Shown piece by piece: positions 11,640 to 21,425 of a stretch of DNA of 64,000 nt (within the stretch, counting starts at the first letter, position 1; each line of letters starts with the position of its first letter). The stretch comes from Terana coerulea (taxonomy: Eukaryota; Basidiomycota; Agaricomycetes; Polyporales; Phanerochaetaceae): positions 124,001-188,000 of the forward strand of contig JAKOGH010000747.1 in NCBI GenBank assembly GCA_024811115.1, written 5' to 3'. Made by a program: the position numbers and the translations under genes. Under the pieces are notes generated by a model. The model saw nothing but the letters and a program-made list of their open reading frames with translations. It made no database searches and had not been told where the DNA came from.

Positions 11640-12340
11640 CAGCAACGAACACCGCGCGCGAACGCCCGCGTAGTCAAGCACGACGCAACAAGCTCAACGC
11701 CGGCGGCCGCGACACCGACGCACAAGAAGCCGGCGCGCACGACACGACGCGTACGACACGAACGGCGGCGCACAACGCCGACGCCGGCGCGCGGGACGTG
11801 GTGAAGCACAGCACACGCAGGCCGACGTAGGCGAGCGCGCCGCCGTTACAAAGGGCCGCCGTACGACGCGAGGGACCAGCGCAACAAGCTACACAGGCGC
11901 GACGCCGAGAACGCAGCACGCGCATAACACCAACACCGGCGCGCGGGACGTGGCGAAGCACGACGCGCGCAGACCGACGCAGGTGAGCGCGACGCCGACG
12001 CACAAGAAACCGGCGCGTACAGCACGACGCGCAAGATACGCAGGGCGGGACAGCGGCGCACGCACGTACGGTGCCGACGGATGCGCACCACGCCAACGCC
12101 GGCGCGCAGGACGTGGCGAAGCACGACGCGCGCAGGCCGACGCAGGCGAGCGTGCCGCCGTTACAAAGGGCCGACGCACGACGCGAGGGACCAGGGTAGC
12201 AAGCTACCCCAGCACGACGCCAACGAGCGCAGCACGCGCACCGCGCCGGCGCTGGCGCGCAGGACGTGGCGAAGCACGACGCGTGCAGACCGACGCTGAC
12301 AAGTGCGCCCCGTCAGAAGGGGCTGGTGCACGACACGAGG
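11640..12340. repeat. GC-rich tandem array with about 152-163-bp units
   Basis: The phrase (G/A)GGACGTGGCGAAGCACGACG recurs at 11793, 11945, 12108 and 12261, a spacing of 152, 163 and 153 bp. Units alternate in their tails. One type has GTTACAAAGGGCC (11845 and 12160). The other has GACGCACAAGAA (11717 and 11997). This suggests a higher-order pattern. Base composition is far more GC-rich than the flanking DNA. Several frames stay open across it on both strands because of the composition; none looks like a real protein. Confidence 0.75.
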
Positions 12341-12867
12341 GCCAGGGTAGTGGTGTACGTAAGTATGTTACTGACAGATACAACACACAGGTGGGCATGG
12401 CGCAGTGCAGGTGAGTATGGTGCATGGTGCATGGGCTTACCTGCACAGTACAAGTAGTTTGTTGTGTTAGGTAGCTTAGTCTTGTATGTAGATAACTAAA
12501 TATGCAATACAGAGCATCACGTTAAATTAAGAAGGGGGATTTCTCAGATGACTAGTCAAGCAGTAGTGGTATTATAGCTGCATGTAAGGAACAAAATAGG
12601 ACAGTAAGGAAACAAATAGCTGAGAAATAGGACTAATTGCCCTAATATATCGAATAATTAAGACAATTAGCAAAGGACCTCACTAAACTGCCTTATTGGC
12701 CTAATGTATCTATTTATCTAGTTGTGTTACTTTGAAGCTTATGTGCAATGAATTAGTGCTTATCAGCATGCATTAGGCAGGAATAGTAAGGGGGGTTTTT
12801 TCAGATGTTGGTGTTGTTCCCAGGCACTCAGGGAATTGCCCGCCAGCTCTTGACGACCTAGCCAACG
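12341..12867. other. AT-rich junction between tandem array and retrotransposon
   Basis: No gene is seen. Two related purine-run motifs, AAGAAGGGGGATTTCTCAGATG-like near 12529 and TAAGGGGGGTTTTTTCAGATG-like near 12787, lie about 257 bp apart. A 5' LTR matching the 3' LTR at 18405 was looked for here and not found. Confidence 0.4.
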
Positions 12868-13549
12868 GTGCCAACCTTTATCCGCACTGTCCCGGCAGTT
12901 CCTGCCTGTGCTGCAGTCGCAGCTGCGAATGGGAACCCTGCCGTTGTTGGATGCCCTGCCTCTGGCGAGGTGCCCGGAAATGAGCAGAAGCATGCCAGGG
13001 CCGTTGACAAGCTCGACGACTGGATCAATGATGATCTCCGGGCCATGGGCTTCATTTGCCTCCGCTTGACTTACCAAATCAGTCAGTCGGTGAAGAGCAA
13101 GACAACTGCCAAGGCCCTCTATAAGTCCTTGAAGACTATCTATACCCAGAATACTCTGGGCACGGCCTATGCCGACTTTAGGGGCCTCCTGGAGACTTCG
13201 CATTCCGAGGACCAGTCCCCAGCACCTGCGATCGCAAAGATCCAATCCCATGTTAACCGCCCTCGATGTGGCCCATGTGGATATCAATGACTACATGCAC
13301 CTGATGCTCCTCATCTCGAAGACACCAGGGTATAGTAAGCACGTCACTACTGTCACCACTCTTAACCAAAAGATAGTAGACATGTCGCTGACCCTTGCTC
13401 CCACTGGGGCCCTGAGCCCAAGCAGTACAGGCAGCAGCTTATCGCTGCCCTGGGAGCAGCGAAAGCTTTCTAGTGGACAGCGCAAGCAGACCAACTCTGC
13501 TAAGCGTGTTACTGCCGCCAAAGAACAAGGGAAGGATCCCTCAGTTTAA
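12868..13549 (+). pseudogene. copia gag (capsid) remnant
   Basis: A frame from 12868 reads DKLDDWINDDLRAMGFICL and QISQSVKSKTTAKALYKSLK, typical of copia gag (UBN2-like): alternating helices with a conserved W and a YKSL-type segment. Near 13255 the frame shifts, and coding continues as VDINDYMHLMLLISKTPGYS to about 13549. A single frame therefore no longer spans the gene. The zinc-knuckle region expected after it is not intact. Confidence 0.65.
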
Positions 13550-14640
13550 GCAGCAGCAGCGCCCGCAAGGGTAGCAGCAGCAGCAGCAGGACGGTGCCAG
13601 TAACAGCAAGGGAAAGAAGACCCAGCGTGGCAAGTGCAAGCGCAAGGCCCAGAACGCTGATCACGGCCACTTCTACATCGCCGCCCGGTCATCCCGGTGG
13701 TAAACGACTTCGCCCTCGACGTGCCGCTCCCCAAATCCTGAGGCTGAAGAGTTTCAGTCTCGCATCGAGGGAGAGCGCGAGCTTTAGCTTGCTAACTGTA
13801 ACCAGTTCCCCGCTTCCGGCAAGGCACTCGCCCTTGCTGAGAAGCTTAGAGTCGTTGAGTTCCAGGAGCGCATCCGAATTCTCAAGGAGGTCATCGATGC
13901 CAACGAGCACAACACTCATCACGCCGGACGCCATGCGGGACATTGAGCACTGCAACTTCGCGAAACACAGTTTGTGAGTTAGAACACCGTTAGGAGTTCG
14001 CTCTAAACAATCTCTCTGCGCTAACTAAATTGTTAGCAATCCTCGACGAGGATGATGAGTTTCAAACTCTGCATAAGGCCCAGCTCTGCGAGGCCGCGGA
14101 GCTCCGCAAAGCTGCCCACAAGCAGTAGATAGTGGACAAGAATGCTGCCCTGAACAAGGGTTTGACCCTCGACCAGAAGTGTTGCAAACACTTCTGGTGG
14201 GAGTGGAACCAGCTCGTTAAGCTGGCTGTCGCTCAAGAGAGCGAGTTCGCCATCACTGCTGCCGAGGATGAGGCCACAGAAGGCTCGTCACGCCAAGCAG
14301 GCCGACCTCGGCTACGCTGAGCATATGCTCGATGCTTGCATCGACCAGAACAACGTCGCTCTCAAACACAAGTTTGCTGAGCCGGAGTTCATCGAGGGCA
14401 GCTCTTCTCACCCCCTCAAGCGCAGCTCGCACGAACCCTTGCCGATCATCTGGTCCAACAAGGTCAACATCCAAATGTCACTTGACAGGGAAGACGGCTT
14501 CAACGCCCGCAACCATCCTGACATCAAGGGATGGCGTGTCCCTTGAAAACGAGGACAGCGACGGCAACATCAACGATCGATACGCCAGATGTCTAATAGA
14601 TGATCGAGAGATCCACCAGGACATCATCAACGCATACTTC
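13550..14640 (+). pseudogene. Retrotransposon region between gag and protease, coiled-coil-like
   Basis: Pieces in shifting frames read FQSRIEGEREL, EKLRVVEFQERIRILKEV (about 13840-13895), DEDDEFQTLHKAQLCEAAEL (about 14047-14105) and KHFWWEWNQLVKLAVAQESE (about 14190-14250). These are charged, helix-forming sequences likely to be coiled coil. Ordinary copia elements have only a short zinc-knuckle linker here, so this about 1-kb block is either an unusual gag extension or a fused host or element segment. No family is recognised. Confidence 0.4.
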
Positions 14641-14819
14641 GAATATGTCCCCTCTAACTTTGCACTTGTGCATTACACTGACCAAAACCTTGCAGCTGAT
14701 TGTGCAGTATCTCGGCAGGCTGAACTGAGCAGTAGATACCACATATATACTACTGTATCGAATGGAACAGGTTTCCTTCATCAACCAGACCAATGTGTGC
14801 ACAATAAGCTATTTAATGC

Positions 14820-15224
14820 ATGTCGAGTTGCAAAGGTAAAAACCTCGCAAAATCAAGTGATTGGCTGCTCGACTTTGGAGCATCATTTCACTTTACCGGT
14901 CAGAGAAGCCTATTGCGCAACTTGCGCGACATTGACCCAACTGTCGTTCAAACGGCTAATGGGCATGTAACTATCTCTGAGGAAGGTGACTCTGTCATTA
15001 ACTACTGCCCTAGCGTGACAAGCAGAACAATTAAAGTCTTACTGAAAAATGTTCGACTCATGCCTTCACAGAAGGACATGAATCTTATCTCCCTTGGTCA
15101 GCTGCTACTTCAGAACCAGTTAATTGAGGGTGATGCAACTACTTTAAAAATCCTGGATGGTGATAATCACTGGGAATTATTGCAATTCGACCGCTTTATC
15201 CAAACGCAATGGTGTACTATTTAG
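14820..15224 (+). pseudogene. copia aspartic protease region
   Basis: The open segment reads WLLDFGASFHFTGQRSLL, matching the copia protease block normally W-[IL]-L-D-S-G-A-[ST]. The serine after the catalytic aspartate is phenylalanine here (D-F-G-A-S). Downstream VLLKNVRLMPSQKDMNLIS matches the V-L-.-V-P-.-.-.-.-N-L-[LI]-S end of the domain. With shifted frames on both sides it is not part of an intact polyprotein. Confidence 0.7.
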
Positions 15225-15930
15225 ACACTGACCCAGACGGCCTTGTGCTGGTCTCGCATGAAATAATGCATAGACGTTTTGGACATCCCTCTGAGTGGAT
15301 TCTACGTCAACTTCCGTCAGCAATGACAGAATGTCCTGATTTTAACTATAACAAGTCAGATTCACCCTGCTCTGGCTGCGCACAAGGAAAGATGCACAAT
15401 CACTCATTCCTGCCGACGCCTCGATGAGCATCGTGACCTTTTGAGCTCATTCACAGTGACTTGAAGGAATTTCCGGTTGATTCATATCACTGGTATAAGT
15501 ACATCATCACCTTTATCGATGATTATACATCGCATGCATGAATTATTTGCCTAAGGCTAAAATCTGTCGCCATCCAAGCAACAAAGAACTTCTTTGCTAT
15601 GGTTAAAAACCAGCATAAAGTTAATGTCGAAAGCTGGATGTCGGATGCAAGGGGAGAATATAAGTCAAATGCATTCATTCAAATGCTGAAGGATACAGGG
15701 ATTAAAATCCTGAATAGCGCTCCACATACTCCACAGCAGAATGGGGCGCGCTGAGTGGTTCAATTGAACCCTCATGGACAAAGCCGAGGCTATGTGCTTC
15801 ACAGCTTGCATTCCTCCTTTGTGGTAGGAATTTGCAGTTATGCATGCTACAGTACCTTACAACCGCACCCCCGTTTCACAATTAAAATAGGTTACGCCTT
15901 ATGAAGCACTTATAGATGAAAAACCACATG
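15209..15930 (+). pseudogene. copia integrase, broken
   Basis: The zinc-binding part is visible: HRRFGHPSEWILRQL followed by CSGCAQGKMH (about 15268-15395), the H-H-C-C type of GAG-pre-integrase. The core follows: IHSDLKEFPVDS (first catalytic D), then FIDDYTSHA and a stop, SDARGEYKSNAF (second D, about 15640), and APHTPQQNGAR then a stop near 15753. There the third catalytic residue (E of NG.AER) would lie. In-frame stops and the lost E make it inactive. Confidence 0.75.
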
Positions 15931-16776
15931 TTGATAATATCCGCGTATTTAGCTGCGGTGCATGGGTCTTTATCCTTGCCGACGTTCGAAAGAATAAACT
16001 ACAGCCTAAGTCCGAAATGATGACATATATCGAACACGATGAACACGGTTGGACCTTCATGAGAGGACCCAACAATGTCGTATTTTGCTCAACTCAAGTC
16101 GAGTAGTGTGAAACTTATTTTCCCAAGTGTCCTAACGGCAAAATGCTCGCATGGCCTGATCCGCCTGTGCAAAACACCAATAATACGAAAGACGGTAAGT
16201 CTTTGCAAGGTGCAGAATCAGACGATAGTGACGATGATGCGCCATCGCCTAAACGGCAAGCTGCACCTCGTTCTAACCCTCCGTCCGGCAGAGACTGAGC
16301 GGGTTGAACAACGGTTCGACCCCTGAGCCCCTAGTTGGGCGTAGCCCGAGTCCACCCTCGACACGAGGCGACACTACCCGCGAGTAGATCCGGCAGGTAC
16401 TGGCACCACTAGTTATCCTGCAGGGCTGCGGCGTAGTATTCATGAACGGAGGATCCCAGTCAGAAATCCAGGCTCCGTGTACAACCAGTCACAGGCACCG
16501 TCATGAGTTTTAGGTGCTGATAGAGGTATCCGTAGTTGGGAAAAGCAGACTGGCCAGACCAAGCCCACAAAGGTTAGCTACAGAGGGCGCGGTCAGTCTA
16601 GCAAGTAGCCTGACAGTGTCCCTGCCACACGTCCTGCTAGCCCTTCTACATCTGAATAGCTCGAACCTGTTCCGAATATCACTGAGCCCACTGGAGACAC
16701 TAGAAGCAAAAGCCCAGTGTCAAATGACGTACTAGCATGACTGTGCCAGGAAGGGGGAGTAAATTTCTACAATTAT

Positions 16777-17981
16777 TTGCTTGCCCAAGCAGTTGATCCT
16801 GACACAACAAAGTCTTCAGTCCGAGACTGGACTTTACATGATATAAATCGCCTGCCTGCAAAACAGCAGATAGAATGGCGTGCTGCATGCAAAGACGAGC
16901 TCAATGCATTGCACAAAGAGGCATGTTCAAACTCGCCCCGCGGGCTGAAAAGCAAACGCGTCATTAAGAACCGATGGGTTTTTAATGAGAAGTCAGATGG
17001 TCAAAAGAAAGCACAACTTGTTGCTCACGGCTTCTCTCAGATTGAGGGAATTGATTATGACAAAATCTTCTCTCCAGTTGTACAGTTTGAAACCATTAGA
17101 TTCGTACTTGCCCTTGTGGCACTCAAAGGCTTCTTCCTCACCGGCCTCGATGTGCGCAACACATATCTGTACAGACTGTTAGATGAGGAGATCTACATGG
17201 AACAACTCGATGGCTTTCCTGCTCAAGGGAAAAAGCACATGGTGCTTCATCTCCGTCAGCGCCCTTTACAGGGCTCAAGCAGGCAGGACTGTCCTGGTGG
17301 AAAGCCCTTAGCAAGTCTATGGCTGAGCTCGGCTTCAAAAGACTGAAGTCTGATGCTGGTGTATACGTCAAAGGCACAGGCGATGTCATGATCATTGCTG
17401 TAGTCTATGTTGACAACGCTATATTCGCAGGACGAAGCAAGGCACAAGTACTCCAAGAAAAGGAGTCCTTTATGCAACAATGGGAGTGTTGCAATATGGG
17501 TGACGTAAAGGAGTTTCTGCGCATGCAGATACAACAAGTCGGCAACAGGATCGTAATTGATCAGTGTGCCTATCTTGATAAGGTACTCAAACACTGCAGC
17601 CAGACCAACACCAAAATGGCAAAGACTCCGCTTTCAGAGGGATATATCCCTCAACCAAATGAAGGAAAGCTTAACAAAGCTCGCCAGAGCCGTTTCCAAA
17701 TTGTGATTGGCTCACTCCTTTATATCATGCTTGGTACACGACCAGACATTGCGTACGCTGTCACAAAGCTTGCACAGTTTAGTGTGAACCCGTCTGAAGA
17801 CCACCTGAACAGAGCGCTATATATCTGCCGCTATTTGTCAGGTACTCGTAATTACACTCTCGAGTATGACGGCTCTTCCGAGTTAGGCTTGGTGGCGTAC
17901 ACTGATGCAGATTGGGCAGCTGCTTCCAAACTGTTGCTCTCAAACTGGCTTCCTGCTAATGCTTGCAGGAGGAGCCTTTAA
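16777..17981 (+). pseudogene. copia reverse transcriptase (RVT_2), two frames
   Basis: The first part (16777-17346) reads WRAACKDELNALHKEACSNS, NRWVFNEKSDGQKKAQLVAH and FSPVVQFETIRFVLALVA, ending with LTGLDVRNTYLY where copia usually has D-V-K-.-A-F-L-[YN]. After a frame change near 17300 the palm continues: AGVYVKGTGDVMIIAVVYVDN. The catalytic YVDD is YVDN (17406-17417). GTRPDIAYAVTKLAQF matches the conserved R-P-D-I-.-.-A-V segment. Frame break plus altered active site imply loss of function. Confidence 0.8.
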
Positions 17982-18357
17982 CTGGAGCTCTTTTGCACAG
18001 AAGTCTGTAGCAATGTTGACTAAAGATGTTAAACACACGGCACTTAGTGACTGCTCCCAAGAAGTCATGTGGATTCAAAATATCCTCTTTGAACTTGGTT
18101 ACAACTTTGAGAAAGTACCCATCTGCAGTGACAGCCAGGGCGCTCTATTTGTTTTGGAAAATCCCATCACTGAAAAACGCACCAAGCACATTGACATTCG
18201 CTACCACTACATTTGTGATATCGTTGAAGCTGGCCACATCGAAGTACTCTTCATACTTGGCATTGACAATCCTGCAGATATCTTTACTAAGAATCTGAGC
18301 AGGGTCAAAATTGAGATGTTCCAACCAATGCTTGGACTTTGCATCGCTGCTAACTAG
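17898..18357 (+). pseudogene. copia RNase H region
   Basis: YTDADWAA at about 17898 is the copia RNase H start. The frame then slips near 17930 and continues as GAFNWSSFAQKSVAMLTKDV, ALSDCSQEVMWIQNILFEL (about 18045-18100), ICSDSQGALFVLENP and RTKHIDIRYHYI. It closes with ADIFTKNLSR and a stop at 18355-18357. These are the E, D and H-containing copia RNase H blocks (K-H-I-D-.-R-.-H and A-D-.-.-T-K), otherwise well preserved. Confidence 0.75.
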
Positions 18358-18404
18358 CGCAACTAAACCAGCGCAGGCAGTATGCCGTGCTAGGTTAGAA
18401 TGAG

Positions 18405-18963
18405 TGTTGAGTCAGATAGACACCGTAAGCGCTCTCCTCATATCTTTAGTGATAGGCAGGGGTTTGCAAACCCTCGGAGGGTTAAGGGTAAGGGTACGAA
18501 GGGTAAGGGTAAGGGTTGGGAAAAGTTAACCCTTGTCTAGCAGGGGTTTGCATTCAAATAGCAGATGTGTTGGTGGATAGAGCTGCAAGTGTTGTGAGTG
18601 CTTTCATATCAATGCAAACTACTCAAATAGAAGGCTGACATTATGATTGAATGAAAAAGCACTCAAAGCACCATTTTCTGCCCATTTTGGCAAGGGTTTG
18701 AAGGGTAACCCCCAACCCTTACCCTTCATGAGGGTAAGGGTTTTGAAGGGTAAGGGTAAGGGTTAGCCTCTAAGCATAGAGGGTTTACCCTTGCCAATCA
18801 CTACATATCTTCTCTATTGTTCTACCAGGTTCCACCATGACGATCTCTATTGTCTATTGTCCTAGTATCTATTTGTGTTTGTTTGTAATACAGACACTCT
18901 GTATTGTATATAAAGCAGCTCTCTGCGCCATACCTAATAAGACTCTTACAACTCTCAACCTCA
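18405..18963 (+). repeat. 3' long terminal repeat of the copia element
   Basis: It starts TGTTGAGTCAGATAG 47 bp after the pol stop and ends near CTCTCAACCTCA. The TG..CA limits and the near-inverse TGTTGAG/CTCAAC ends fit an LTR. A TATATAAA box lies at 18907-18914, followed by an AATAAG-like signal near 18937. A 357-bp hAT-like element plus its 8-bp duplication interrupts it at 18447-18811. Without that insertion the LTR would be about 195 bp. The 3' limit is approximate because no second LTR is available for comparison. Confidence 0.6.
18447..18803. mobile_element. hAT-like non-autonomous element, GGGTAA-word arms, inside the LTR
   Basis: The left end is TAGTGATAGGCAGGGGTTTGC. The right end, reverse-complemented, is TAGTGATTGGCAAGGGTAAAC. 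The exact 8-bp duplication CATATCTT flanks it (18439-18446 and 18804-18811). The left arm reads GGGTTAAGGGTAAGGGTACG. The right portion has ACCCTTACCCTT and GGGTAAGGG words. These resemble telomere repeats but lie in both orientations within inverted ends. At 357 bp it is the smallest of the series and has no coding potential. Confidence 0.85.
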
Positions 18964-19253
18964 CTTACGTGTGATCAACCAGCCTACAGGTGAGTAACCA
19001 TCCTAGCTTCCTCTAGGCCTTGGTAGGAGTGTACGTCAGCTGTATGTGCTGTACTTCTACAAATTGAAGGCAAGCAAACATTCATGACTGCGAGGTAGTG
19101 TGAAGGGCACACCGAGGGACGAAGGCAAAACCTTCCAGAGGACAGGCGGACATCGAAGATGGCAAGGGCGAGAGTGAGCAGGGGGAATTTCGAGTGAGGG
19201 GTGCCAGACACTGGCGTTGATTTGACGAGGGTACAGGAGGCCATAAACTATAA

Positions 19254-19929
19254 TAATGTGGCCGCAGTCAGGTCCTGAACCATGGTTCGAACCTTGAACC
19301 ACAGAACTGAACTAACAGTTCGCTCCAGGTCAGGTCCAGTTTGTGAACCTGTAGACCCCGGTTTGGTTCTGAGTTCAACAAATAAGTGAGCTCGCTGAAC
19401 CACGTCCAAACCAAACCAAACCTTGTGAACTGAGAACCAGAAGGTAGCTCTGTGGCTACGAGAAATGGTGAAAGAAGTGCAAAGAAAGTGTGAAAACGTG
19501 TGCGAGTGTGCTTGTTTGAACATAGTTGCCTTATTTGGGCTGCCGTATTGTGCCGAAAACGGGCGCTTAATCGTTCATCGCAAGTGCGCCCACTGTTCAT
19601 ATCACCACTTTCGTCTGCAAGGGCGAGTATTGGCTTATAAAGTGAGTAAAAATCTGTTCTAAACGTATGTGCACACTTAGAGTACAATGGAGGACATATA
19701 TCACAGTGCATGGTTTATGTACAGCTCAGCAAGGAACATTTGTGGCAACTTACCGGTTCCTTGGTTCAAACCAGTTCATGAACCTGAACCTAACTGCATG
19801 AACCAGTTCATGAAAAAGTAACGGTCACGTTCAGTTTTTAGTTCAGGTTCACTACTTACTGCTTGGTTCAGGTTCGAGTTCTGCTGAAACAAGTCAAAAA
19901 CCAGACCAAACCGGACCGCGGCCACACTA
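19254..19929. mobile_element. hAT-like non-autonomous element, second GGTTC/GAACC-word copy
   Basis: The left end is TAATGTGGCCGCAGTCAGG. The right end, reverse-complemented, is TAGTGTGGCCGCGGTCCGG. The flanking octamers AACTATAA (19246-19253) and GACTATAA (19930-19937) agree at 7 of 8 positions. The arms carry GAACC/GGTTC words (about 19272-19440 and 19757-19915), as in the element at 2717, but the terminal sequence is different (GTGGCCGCGG instead of GTTGCCGAAG). The interior is non-coding. Confidence 0.75.
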
Positions 19930-20138
19930 GACTATAAGACAACGCCAGTAAGCTAGTGTCAGGTACATAGAGACGAATCGATAGGGAGAAACGAGAACGC
20001 GAGAGGGATGAAAGGAGGACGCGAGTGCCTGGTTGGAAATCCAGAGCGCCGAGACGAATGGGGAAGGAACGGAGCCGGATAAGGAAATCGTAAGCAACCA
20101 GAATGTCCGAAACGCCGGACCGTGCTACAGAGACTGTG

Positions 20139-20231
20139 GAGTGTCCGTTGAGTATATACGAGTGCCCGTGTATGTATCTAGAGTACCCGTGAGTGTGCTA
20201 CAGTGTCCGTGTGTGTGCTAGAATGGCCGTG
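20139..20231. repeat. Minisatellite, about 20-21-bp units
   Basis: Five degenerate units follow each other, each built on GAGTG(T/C)CCGTG(T/A)(G/A)TGT: for example GAGTGCCCGTGTATGTATCT, GAGTACCCGTGAGTGTGCTA and CAGTGTCCGTGTGTGTGCTA. No gene spans it. Confidence 0.7.
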
Positions 20232-20789
20232 TAACGGTCGAACCGTTACAGGTAGCTGCGAGCTAACGCGAAGAAACGCTATGGGGCGCTTAGTCGGCAC
20301 GGGCGCGCTTGGACGCCTGTAGCTTCATCCCGGCTTCGTGGCGTTCACCAGCACGCGTTCATCTAACTCACCACACTATAGCTCATAATTTCACTGTAGG
20401 CATTCAAGATCGTGCGTTGAGCCTAGTATGAGCATTTGGGAGTGGAATTCAGGCAGTGCGAGCACACTTGAAGATTAAGCGCCCGTCGAAACATCGCAAA
20501 GTTACTGCAGCTGTGTGCTTCATCCCACACCTAACCATTCTTGTGGACGATGTAACGATAGTAGCATATGTAAATAGCTTACGCAAATATTTAGAGTGCT
20601 TAGAACTACATCCCCTGGTCACGGTAAAAATAACTGTGGCAGGCCTCCAGGTCTCTTCCACAGAACTCATTGTAAGTACGCAACATGATACGTCTAGTCA
20701 TGTGGAAGCTCTCTGCACCCTTGCCATCGCCATATACCTATTATTAAGTCCCTGTGGGCCACCATAACTGTGAAGGACTGTAAACAGAT

Positions 20790-21010
20790 GTGAACGAACG
20801 CATGAAAAAGCGAAGGAATGCAAGCAAATGCTATTCAAACGCTAAGGAATGCGAGCAAATGTTAGCGGATGCAAGTAAATGTCAAAGGATGCAAAGGCTG
20901 CAAGTGAACGTCAATGAATGCAAGTCAGTGTGATGTGATGAGAACGAACGTGGATCAATGCAAGCGAATATAATCTAACGCGAGCAAACGTGAATCAAAT
21001 GGGAGTAAAC
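20790..21010. repeat. Degenerate minisatellite built on GAATGCAAGCAAATGT
   Basis: Words GAATGCAAGCAAATGC, GAATGCGAGCAAATGT, GGATGCAAGTAAATGT, GAATGCAAGTCAGTGT and CAATGCAAGCGAATAT recur with a spacing of about 20-25 bases. The copies are diverged. It directly precedes the 3' end of the broken MFS gene. Confidence 0.6.
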
Positions 21011-21049
21011 ATGGAGAACGTCAGCGGACATTGAACGGACATGCATGCA

Positions 21050-21425
21050 ACTGCTCACTGAATACCTCCGTGCTTCTTCGAGCTCTTGCGCGTATATAGC
21101 GTAGGGGTCGGGGACTGTTGGTCTCAGGCAGGAGCTGCGCGACGGCGCCAGCGATGCGGCGGCTGAAGAAGATGTAGAGCACGTACAGCGTGCTGATGCT
21201 CTCTGCGAGCGCGCGCGCAGGCACGCCTTGTCCGCGCAGCGGAGATGGCGTGGACCGTTGCGCAAGACTTGGTTGGGAAGACCTCCGCAGGGTAGCACTG
21301 CGCGGGGAGGATGTCAGTGAGAGCGTAAAAGGAGGAGCGTGCGTACGTACGTACGTAGGAGGCAGTGTTTTGCGCTGAAATTGAGCAGGAACTGAGGCAG
21401 CCCGAAGCAGAATATCCGGTCACTG
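21050..21425 (-). pseudogene. MFS phosphate/sugar-type transporter, C-terminal remnant
   Basis: The minus strand shows the end of a Pho84-like major facilitator: AQNTASY, an intron (GTACGTACG..CGCAG), CYPAEVFPTKSCATVHAIS (like P-A-E-.-F-P-T-.-.-R-.-T-.-H-G-I-S-A-A), then in another frame ALAESISTLYVLYIFFSRRI with AGAVAQLLPETNSP, then in a third frame PDPYAIYAQELEEARRY. Two frame shifts (near 21235 and 21120) and replacement of conserved residues suggest a pseudogene. Because this window shows other single-base indels, one of them could be a sequence error. The 5' two-thirds of the gene was not recognised upstream. Confidence 0.6.

Larger units (their letters stand above)
12868..18963 (+). mobile_element. 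Decayed Ty1/copia LTR retrotransposon
   Basis: Gag, protease, integrase, reverse transcriptase and RNase H follow each other in copia order, then a 3' LTR. The reading frame is broken many times (near 13255, 13550, 15225, 15540, 15750, 17300 and 17930), with in-frame stops in the integrase, so it is not autonomous. No 5' LTR could be matched upstream, so the 5' end is truncated or diverged. The LTR is itself split by an hAT-like element, showing that the copy has been in place for some time. Confidence 0.85.

Noticed and set aside
11612..12460. Long overlapping open frames on both strands, up to about 154 residues
   Set aside because: They lie in a GC-rich tandem array. Arg/Ala-rich translations in several frames at once are a composition effect.
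12529..12807. Solo LTR bounded by two purine-run motifs
   Set aside because: The motifs are similar but there are no TG..CA ends, no duplication and no similarity to the 3' LTR.
18480..18780. Interstitial telomere repeat
   Set aside because: GGGTAA/GGGTTA words occur in both orientations inside exact 8-bp duplications and inverted ends, so they belong to an inserted element and not to a former chromosome end.
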